DNA of 13,228 bases from CADCTB01 sp035494015 (lineage in GTDB: Bacteria; Actinomycetota; Acidimicrobiia; Acidimicrobiales; AC-14), in assembly GCA_035494015.1 (NCBI GenBank), contig DATJHJ010000091.1, positions 1-13,228 of the forward strand, given 5' to 3'. Shown in pieces: positions 8,262-13,228 of this stretch. The first letter of the stretch is position 1; every line of letters begins with the position of its first letter. Under the pieces are notes generated by a model, which did no database searches, was not told where the DNA came from, and saw only the letters and a program-made list of their open reading frames with translations. The translations under genes and the position numbers were made by a program.

Positions 8262-8937
8262 GTGCGGGCTCGACCGAGGCCGTGGCCACCAGCGAGCCGA
8301 GCAGGACCCGGCCGTCGTCGGAACCCAAGAGTGGGTCGCAGGCCCGTTCGGGGTGGGGCATCAACCCGACCACATTCCGCCCGGCCGAGCACACCCCGGC
8401 GATGTCGTCCACCGACCCGTTCGGGTTGGTTGCATAGCGGAGAACGATGCGGTCCTCGGCCTGCAATTCGGCCAAGACCTCGGGGGAACAGGTGTAGTTG
8501 CCCTCGAAGTGGTTGATCGGCAGGCGCAGGACGTCACCCAACTGTGCGGCGCAGGTCAGGGCCGATTCTGTGCTTTCCACCACGACGTCAACCGTCGTGC
8601 ACAGGAACCGCGCCCCGGCGTTCTTCTGCAACGCGCCGGGGAGCAGGCCCGCTTCGGTGAGGACCTGGAAGCCGTTGCAGATCCCAATGACCGGGCCGCC
8701 GGCGGCGGCGAAGTCGGTGACCGCCGACATGATCGGCGAGAACCGGGCGATGGCCCCGGGGCGGAGGTAGTCGCCGTGGGCGAAGCCGCCGGGGAGGACG
8801 AGGGCGTCCACGCCCGCCAGGCCCGTGTCGCCGTGCCACAGCAGCTCGGCCTCCGCGCCCAGGCTGCCCAGCGCCTCGACCACGTCGTGCTCGCAGTTGG
8901 ACCCCGGGAAGACGACGACCCCCACCCGGGCCGTCAC
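8236..8937 (-). CDS. purQ: Phosphoribosylformylglycinamidine synthase glutaminase subunit
   Basis: Class I glutamine amidotransferase that releases ammonia from glutamine and hands it to PurL for FGAM synthesis. The protein is 233 residues, the usual size. It begins with the PurQ hallmark VVVFPGSNCEHDV (7-19); PGGFAHGDYLRPGA follows at 49-62; the nucleophile is Cys87 in GICNGFQ; INHFEGNYTC is at 141-150; and the catalytic His195 and Glu197 lie in PHPERACDPLLG. The start is GTG at 8937, overlapping the purS stop in a GTGA, which implies translational coupling so that the two subunits are made together. The frame continues upstream to 8991, but that stretch is purS out of frame. The last 26 nt overlap the opposite-strand gene ending at 8261. 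purL, its partner, lies beyond that gene on the same strand. Confidence 0.96.
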   Translation of the reverse strand: MTARVGVVVFPGSNCEHDVVEALGSLGAEAELLWHGDTGLAGVDALVLPGGFAHGDYLRPGAIARFSPIMSAVTDFAAAGGPVIGICNGFQVLTEAGLLPGALQKNAGARFLCTTVDVVVESTESALTCAAQLGDVLRLPINHFEGNYTCSPEVLAELQAEDRIVLRYATNPNGSVDDIAGVCSAGRNVVGLMPHPERACDPLLGSDDGRVLLGSLVATASVEPALSLRRHPA

Positions 8938-9179
8938 CCGACTGTCACCGCGGTGTCTTCGATCACCGGGTTGGCCAGCAGGCGCGAGCACAGCTCGTCG
9001 ACCTGGCGGCGGGCGGCCGCCTCGTCGGCGGCCTCCACGGTGAAGCGGATGGCCTTGCCGACCCGGACCTCCTGCACGCCGTCGAAGCCCAGGGCGGGCA
9101 GGGCCCGCTGGATGGTCGCGCCGGCGGGATCGGCGATGCCGGGCCGAAGGCGGACCTCGACGAGGACGGGAAAGCGCAT
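8934..9179 (-). CDS. purS: Phosphoribosylformylglycinamidine synthase subunit PurS
   Basis: Small bridging subunit of the PurLQS complex; in known complexes a PurS dimer joins PurQ to PurL. It encodes 81 residues, normal for the family. Recognisable features: an opening strand FPVLVEVRLRPGIADPAG (3-20), then TIQRALPALGFDGVQEVRVGK, the conserved core with a glycine before the VxxVRxGK strand, and a C-terminal helix ending with LLANPVIEDTAV, as in actinobacterial PurS. I chose ATG 9179 because an AGGG lies about 8 nt upstream. An in-frame GTG at 9188 overlaps the purC stop as GTGA, the same junction used at purE/purB and purS/purQ, and would add three residues; both starts are credible. It is easily missed because a longer out-of-frame reading runs through purC in the same frame. 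Confidence 0.93.
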   Translation of the reverse strand: MRFPVLVEVRLRPGIADPAGATIQRALPALGFDGVQEVRVGKAIRFTVEAADEAAARRQVDELCSRLLANPVIEDTAVTVG

Positions 9180-9184
9180 GCCCG

Positions 9185-10018
9185 TCACCCTGCCACGGCT
9201 GGGGAGCGGTCGAAGGGCTTTCCAGTCAGCCGCTCGTAGGCCGACACGTACCGTTCGGATGTGGCCTCGACCACCTCGGGTGGCAGCGGCGGGGCCGGCG
9301 GCCGCTTGTCCCAGCCGGTGGCCTCCAGCCAGTCGCGGACCGGCTGCTTGTCGAACGAGGGGGGAGTGGTGCCCGGCTCCCAGGCCGACAGCTCCCAGAA
9401 CCGGGACGAGTCGGGGGTGAGCACTTCGTCGCACAGCGCCAGCTTCCCGTCGATCCAGCCCAGCTCGAACTTGGTGTCGGCGATGATGATGCCGGCCGCC
9501 GCGGCCCGGGCTGCGGCTCGGCTGTAGACGGTCAGGCTGATAGCGGCCGCCTCGGCGGCGATGTCCCGGCCCACGATCTCGGCGGCCTGGTCGAACGAGA
9601 TGTTCTCGTCGTGCTCGCCGACCGCCGCCTTGGTCGAGGGGGTGAAGATCGGGTCGGGCAGCTGCTCGGACTGGCGCAGCCCGGGGGGCAGCGGCATGCC
9701 GTGGACCGTGCCCTTCTCGGTGTACTCCTTCCACGCCGATCCGGACAGGTAGCCGCGGACGATGCACTCGATCGGGAGCATGTCGGCCTTGCGGACCAGC
9801 ATGGAGGCCCCGTCGACCGAGATCAGATGGTTGGGGACGATGTCGTCGACCTGGCCCAGCCAGAAGGCGGTCAGGGCGGTGAGCACCCGCCCCTTGTGGG
9901 GGATGGGCTGGTCGAGGACGACGTCGAAGGCGGAGATGCGGTCCGAGGTGACCATCAACAGCCGGTCGTCGCCGGCGTCGAAGATGTCTCGCACCTTGCC
10001 GGAGTAGAGGAGGTTCAC
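9185..10018 (-). CDS. purC: Phosphoribosylaminoimidazole-succinocarboxamide synthase (SAICAR synthetase)
   Basis: Joins CAIR and aspartate with ATP to give SAICAR in the cytoplasm. The protein is 277 residues, in the range of the longer actinobacterial and yeast-like forms rather than the ~237-residue E. coli type. Motifs: LYSGKVRDIFD near the N-terminus (4-14), SDRISAFDVVL at 24-34, the family signature region LPIECIVRGYLSGSAWKEY in the first half, and the second signature IIADTKFELG followed by LTPDSSRFWE. The start is GTG at 10018, 16 nt after the purB stop, without a clear Shine-Dalgarno sequence; the codon fits the family N-terminus, which begins just before the GKVRD motif. It is followed directly by purS. 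Its product SAICAR is the substrate of PurB encoded just upstream, so two consecutive steps are paired. Confidence 0.96.
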   Translation of the reverse strand: MNLLYSGKVRDIFDAGDDRLLMVTSDRISAFDVVLDQPIPHKGRVLTALTAFWLGQVDDIVPNHLISVDGASMLVRKADMLPIECIVRGYLSGSAWKEYTEKGTVHGMPLPPGLRQSEQLPDPIFTPSTKAAVGEHDENISFDQAAEIVGRDIAAEAAAISLTVYSRAAARAAAAGIIIADTKFELGWIDGKLALCDEVLTPDSSRFWELSAWEPGTTPPSFDKQPVRDWLEATGWDKRPPAPPLPPEVVEATSERYVSAYERLTGKPFDRSPAVAG

Positions 10019-10034
10019 CGCCCGAACCTAGCAA

Positions 10035-11462
10035 TCACAGGATGGGGCCTGGCATGTATGCCGCGGCCTCGGGGTGGCGGGCGGCCAGCTCCTCGGTTCG
10101 TTGTAGGAGGTCTCGGACCTGGTCGACCGCCGCCCGGGTGAAGGTCAGCGGGTGGCCGATCACCGCCTCGAGGTCGTCCCGGGACAGGTGGAGGCGGTCG
10201 TCGGCGGCCAGGCGATCGAGCAGGTCGGGCGCGGTGCCGCCCTTCTCCCGGCGGGCCAGCACCGCGGCCACCGCGTGCTGCTTGATGATCTCGTGGGCCT
10301 GCTCGCGGCCCACCCCGGTGCGCACCGCGGCGAGGAGCACCTTGGTCGTGGCCAGGAACGGCAGTTCCCGGGCCAGCTCGGCCTCGATGACGGCCGGGAA
10401 CGGGGCCAGCTCGTCGAGCACGGTCAGGAACGCCTGGTAGAGACCGTCGGTGGCGAAGATGGCGCCCGGGAGGGCGACCCGGCGGACCACCGAGTCGGAG
10501 ACGTCCCCCTCGTTCCACTGGTGGCCGCTGATCCCGGTGACCATGGCCAGGTGGCCGGCGAGGACGACGTTCAGCCCGACGATCCGCTCGCAGGTGCGGG
10601 CGTTCATCTTGTGGGGCATGGCGGAGGACCCGACCTGGCCGGAGGCGAACCCCTCGGTGACCAGCTCGTGGCCGGCCATGAGCCGGATGGTGGTGGCCAG
10701 CGAGGACGGGGCGGCGGCGGCCTGGACGAGGGCGGACACCACGTCGAGGTCGAGCGAGCGGGGGTATATCTGGCCGGTCGAGCCGAGCGAGCGGTCGAAA
10801 CCGAGGTGGCGGGCGACCGCGTCCTGCAGGGCGGCCAGCTTGTCCGGGTCCCCGCCCAGCACGTCGAGCTGGTCCTGGGCCGTGCCCATGGGGCCGGTGA
10901 TCCCCCGCAGGGGGTAGCGCGCGAGGAGGTCGTCGACCCGGGCCAGGGCGATGAGCAGCTCCTCGCCCGCGGAGGCGAACCGCTTGCCCAGGGTGGTGGC
11001 CTGGGCGGGGACGTTGTGGGAGCGGCCGACCATGACCACGGCGGCGTGCTCGGCGGCCAGCCGCCCGAGCCTGGTGGCGGCGGCGACCATCCGGTCGCGG
11101 ACCAATTGGAGGGACCGGCGGATCTGGAGTTGCTCGACGTTCTCGGTCAGGTCCCGGGACGTCATCCCCTTGTGGATGTGCTCGTGGCCGGCCAGGGCGC
11201 AGAACTCCTCGATCCGCGCCTTGACGTCGTGGCGGGTGACGCGCTCCCGTGCCTGTATCGAGTCGAGGTCGACCCGGTCGACCACCGCCTCGTAGGCCTC
11301 GACCACGCCGTCGGGCACGCCGACCCCGAGGTCCCGCTGGGCCTTGAGAACGGCGATCCACAGCTGCCGTTCGAGCACGACCTTGGTGGCCGGCGACCAC
11401 AGGTCGACCAGCTCAGAGGAGGCGTACCGGGACGCCAGGACGTCCGGGATCGGGGCGCTCAC
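10035..11462 (-). CDS. purB: Adenylosuccinate lyase
   Basis: Removes fumarate from SAICAR (giving AICAR) and from adenylosuccinate (giving AMP), so it serves both the IMP pathway and AMP synthesis; a homotetramer of the fumarase/aspartase superfamily. The protein is 475 residues and from memory resembles the ~472-residue mycobacterial enzyme along its length. Motifs: RYASSELVDLWSP near the N-terminus, HKGMTSRDLTEN at 97-108, RSHNVPAQATTLGKRF at 147-162, and the flexible catalytic loop GSSAMPHKMN at 278-287 with its essential serine. The start is GTG at 11462, overlapping the purE stop as GTGA. The frame is open further upstream to 11915, but those 151 codons lie within purE and are unlike PurB. 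The protein ends in YMPGPIL, a typical C-terminus for this subgroup. Confidence 0.97.
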   Translation of the reverse strand: MSAPIPDVLASRYASSELVDLWSPATKVVLERQLWIAVLKAQRDLGVGVPDGVVEAYEAVVDRVDLDSIQARERVTRHDVKARIEEFCALAGHEHIHKGMTSRDLTENVEQLQIRRSLQLVRDRMVAAATRLGRLAAEHAAVVMVGRSHNVPAQATTLGKRFASAGEELLIALARVDDLLARYPLRGITGPMGTAQDQLDVLGGDPDKLAALQDAVARHLGFDRSLGSTGQIYPRSLDLDVVSALVQAAAAPSSLATTIRLMAGHELVTEGFASGQVGSSAMPHKMNARTCERIVGLNVVLAGHLAMVTGISGHQWNEGDVSDSVVRRVALPGAIFATDGLYQAFLTVLDELAPFPAVIEAELARELPFLATTKVLLAAVRTGVGREQAHEIIKQHAVAAVLARREKGGTAPDLLDRLAADDRLHLSRDDLEAVIGHPLTFTRAAVDQVRDLLQRTEELAARHPEAAAYMPGPIL

Positions 11463-11893
11463 CCCCGGCGGTCGTCCAGCTTCTTGGCCAGTTCGGCGTC
11501 GGTGATGGCCAGCATCTGGACGACCAGGATGGCCGCGTTCATCGCCCCGTCGATCGCCACCGTGGCCACCGGGATGCCCCGCGGCATCTGCACCGTGGCG
11601 TAGAGGGCGTCCACCCCGTTCAGGGCGCTGCCCGACAGGGGGACGCCGACCACCGGCAGCGTGGTCTGGGCCGCCACCGCGCCGGCCAGGTGGGCTGCCA
11701 TCCCCGCCCCGCAGATCAGGGCCGCATACCCGTTCTCCCGGGCGGTGCGGGCGAACTCGGCCACCACGGTCGGGGTGCGGTGGGCGGACATGATCCGCTC
11801 GTCGGCGTCCACGCCGAACTCCTGCAGGGTGGCGGTGGCCACCGCCATCTTGGCCTGGTCGCTGGGCGACCCCATCAGTACGGCGACTTTCAT
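11459..11893 (-). CDS. purE: N5-carboxyaminoimidazole ribonucleotide mutase (class I PurE) or AIR carboxylase
   Basis: Carries out the carboxylation step to CAIR. The protein is 144 residues, slightly shorter than most class I PurE. Motifs: VAVLMGSPSDQAKM at 3-16, MSAHRTP (the class I histidine motif; class II has SAHKT), CGAGMAAHLAG, and VQMPRGIPVATVAIDGAMNAA. The short form with LNGVDALYATVQMP and an ITDAELAKKL tail resembles a subgroup I associate with Clostridia-like bacteria more than the classical mycobacterial PurE; this is from memory. No purK is adjacent or in the window, so the carboxyl donor route is open. The start ATG 11893 is fixed by GGGAGGAG (11897-11904) with 5 nt between GGAGG and ATG; the longer frame to 11968 would overlap purD and the inverted repeat. 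It overlaps purB by a GTGA. Confidence 0.94.
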   Translation of the reverse strand: MKVAVLMGSPSDQAKMAVATATLQEFGVDADERIMSAHRTPTVVAEFARTARENGYAALICGAGMAAHLAGAVAAQTTLPVVGVPLSGSALNGVDALYATVQMPRGIPVATVAIDGAMNAAILVVQMLAITDAELAKKLDDRRG

Positions 11894-11896
11894 GTT

Positions 11897-11904
11897 CTCC
11901 TCCC
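11897..11904 (-). promoter_or_regulatory. Ribosome-binding site of purE
   Basis: GGGAGGAG on the minus strand, with its GGAGG core 5 nt before the ATG at 11893. It is the strongest Shine-Dalgarno site in the window and settles the short purE start; strong independent initiation here fits a gene separated from purD by a structured gap. Confidence 0.75.
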
Positions 11905-11919
11905 GTTCGGTGCATGGAG

Positions 11920-11956
11920 CGTCGTGATTTCGGGCGAAATCGTCGAAATCACGACG
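11920..11956. repeat. Perfect 12-bp inverted repeat spanning the purD stop codon, upstream of purE
   Basis: The left arm CGTCGTGATTTC (11920-11931) and right arm GAAATCACGACG (11945-11956) are exact reverse complements separated by 13 nt. The right arm contains the purD TGA (11949-11951), so in the purD-purE mRNA the stop codon would sit in a 12-bp stem. Within it the heptamer CGAAATC occurs at 11935-11941 and 11944-11950 (9-bp period) and inverted at 11926-11932. This allows a competing small hairpin, GATTTC with GAAATC around a 4-nt GCCC loop. There is no T-run on either side, so it is not a standard intrinsic terminator. Possible roles are a protein operator, an mRNA processing or stability hairpin, or a coupling barrier. 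Confidence 0.75.
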
Positions 11957-13175
11957 GGGAATGCACAATCTCGGCGATGTCGGTGCGAAAGTGCATCCCC
12001 GGCCACGAGATGGCGGTCACGGCTTCGTAGGCGGTGGCCCGAGCGGCGGCCAGGTCGTCGCCCAGGGCGGTGACGTTCAGGACCCGGCCGCCGGCCGTGA
12101 CCAGGCGGCCGGCGGGGTCCCGGGCGACGCCGGCCCGGAACACGGTCACGTCGGCCAGGGCGTCGGCCTTGTCCAGGCCCTCGATCACGTCGCCGGTGCG
12201 AGGGGTGCGGGGGTAGCCCTCGGCGGCCAGGACGACGGTCACCGCGGCACGGTCGTCGAAGGCGGGGGCGCTGACCAGCTCGCCGGCGGCGGCCTCGGCC
12301 AGCAATGCGGCCAGGTCGCCGGTGTAGCGGGGCAGGACGACCTGGGCCTCGGGGTCGCCGAAGCGGACGTTGTACTCGACCACCTTGGGCCCGTCGGCGG
12401 TAAGCATGAGGCCGGCGTAGAGCACGCCGCGGTAGTCGATGCCCCGACGCCGGAGGGCGGCCAGGGTGGGCTCGACGGCCCGTTCGAGTACGTCGGCCAC
12501 CACCTCCGGACCGGCGGCGGGCACGGGCGAGTAGGCGCCCATTCCGCCCGTGTTCGGCCCGGCGTCGCCGTCGCCCACCCGCTTGAAGTCCTGGGCCGGA
12601 GCGAGCGGGACGGCTCGGCGCCCGTCGCAGACGCAGAGCAGTGAGAGCTCGGGCCCGTCCAGCCACTCCTCGACCACCACGCGGCGGCCGGCGTCGCCGA
12701 ACGCGGTCCCGGCCAGCTTGGCCCGCACGTCGGCGACCGCCTCGTCGAACGCGTCGGTGACCAGCACCCCCTTGCCCGCGGCCAGGCCGTCGGTCTTGAC
12801 CACCCAGGGCCCGGGCAGGGTGCGCAGGAAGGCGACGGCCGCGTCGACGTCGTCGAAGGCGCCGTACCCGGCGGTGGGCACGCCCGCGGCGGCCAGCAAC
12901 TCCTTCATCCACGCCTTCGACCCCTCGAGGCGAGCGCCATCTGCACCGGGCCCGAACACCAGCCCGCCCGCGGCCCGCAGGCGGTCGGCCAGGCCGTCGA
13001 CCAGCGGGGTCTCGGGGCCGACGACGTACAGGTCGGCGTCGATCTCCTCGGGAGGCTGCGGTACCGACCAGGGAATGCCCGGGTTGCCGGGCGTGACCAC
13101 CACGTCGGCGGTGCGGGCCAGCGCGGCGGCGAGCGCGTGCTCCCGCCCCCCGGCCCCGACGACGCAGACCTTCAA
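11949..13175 (-). CDS. purD: Phosphoribosylamine-glycine ligase (GAR synthetase)
   Basis: ATP-grasp enzyme that ligates glycine to phosphoribosylamine, the second step of IMP synthesis and the direct user of the unstable PurF product. The protein is 408 residues, normal for a stand-alone PurD. Motifs: the N-terminal KVCVVGAGGREHALA (2-16), PWVVKTDGLAAGKGVLV at 123-139 in the ATP-grasp fold, GPNTGGMGAYSPVP at 206-219, and the metal/nucleotide signature NVRFGDPEAQ at 269-278. The start is TTG at 13175, chosen because it sits where PurD proteins begin; there is no ATG or GTG close by, no Shine-Dalgarno sequence, and the stop of the upstream gene is 4 nt away, so re-initiation after that gene is likely. 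The C-terminal codons form one arm of the inverted repeat. Confidence 0.96.
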   Translation of the reverse strand: MKVCVVGAGGREHALAAALARTADVVVTPGNPGIPWSVPQPPEEIDADLYVVGPETPLVDGLADRLRAAGGLVFGPGADGARLEGSKAWMKELLAAAGVPTAGYGAFDDVDAAVAFLRTLPGPWVVKTDGLAAGKGVLVTDAFDEAVADVRAKLAGTAFGDAGRRVVVEEWLDGPELSLLCVCDGRRAVPLAPAQDFKRVGDGDAGPNTGGMGAYSPVPAAGPEVVADVLERAVEPTLAALRRRGIDYRGVLYAGLMLTADGPKVVEYNVRFGDPEAQVVLPRYTGDLAALLAEAAAGELVSAPAFDDRAAVTVVLAAEGYPRTPRTGDVIEGLDKADALADVTVFRAGVARDPAGRLVTAGGRVLNVTALGDDLAAARATAYEAVTAISWPGMHFRTDIAEIVHSPS

Positions 13176-13179
13176 GGGC

Positions 13180-13228
13180 TCAGATGACCAGCACGCCGGG
13201 GCCGACGATCCCGTTGTCGCCGTCCCAA
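13180..13228 (-). CDS. C-terminal end of an unidentified upstream gene
   Basis: One minus-strand frame reads WDGDNGIVGPGVLVI and ends in TGA at 13182-13180, 4 nt before the purD TTG. Only 15 codons are inside the window, too few to recognise the product. The close spacing and the lack of a ribosome-binding site for purD suggest that this is the end of a real, co-transcribed gene; another frame is also open here (it is continuous with purD), so the assignment is tentative. Confidence 0.4.
   Translation of the reverse strand, partial: WDGDNGIVGPGVLVI

Noticed and set aside
8934..10034. Single 366-codon minus-strand protein across the purC region
   Set aside because: Only the last 81 codons (purS) are real; the rest is purC read in another frame, with R/G/P-rich composition.
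10152..11603. 483-codon plus-strand open frame opposite purB and purE
   Set aside because: Composition is that of a reverse-strand shadow; purB and purE on the other strand are complete and motif-rich.
11920..11956. Reading the inverted repeat as a Rho-independent terminator between purD and purE
   Set aside because: No T-run follows the stem on the minus strand, and the next gene is a same-direction purine gene with a strong ribosome-binding site. The structure is reported as a repeat instead.

Overview
This is a GC-rich bacterial window dominated by a de novo purine (IMP) biosynthesis cluster on the minus strand, followed downstream by the start of a carbohydrate-type ABC transporter operon. 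High GC, many GTG/TTG starts, a separate PurS subunit with a short PurL, and a PurB resembling the ~470-residue mycobacterial form point to Actinomycetota. Class Acidimicrobiia is a plausible guess from memory, not proven.

Layout in transcription order (right to left): the last codons of an unidentified gene (13180-13228); purD; a 55-nt gap with a perfect 12-bp inverted repeat; purE-purB-purC-purS-purQ, with stop/start overlaps or short gaps; one opposite-strand small gene (7833-8261) that overlaps the end of purQ and diverges from purL; purL; purF-purM (8-nt overlap); a 171-nt gap; then a Tat/lipoprotein solute-binding protein, an ABC ATPase and the first 101 codons of a permease that runs off the left edge.

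Together the enzymes cover PRPP amidotransfer (PurF), GAR synthesis (PurD), FGAM synthesis (PurL+PurQ+PurS), AIR synthesis (PurM), the carboxylation step (PurE), SAICAR synthesis (PurC) and the lyase steps (PurB). PurN (or PurT), PurK and PurH are not in the window. The transporter follows purM on the same strand, but nothing in the sequence ties its substrate to purines.

No tRNA, rRNA, CRISPR array, insertion sequence or phage gene was seen. I did not find a clearly new multi-gene system. The items most worth a second look are the inverted repeat over the purD stop codon, the opposite-strand small basic protein inside the purine cluster, and the compact divergent (possibly leaderless) promoter region between that gene and purL.
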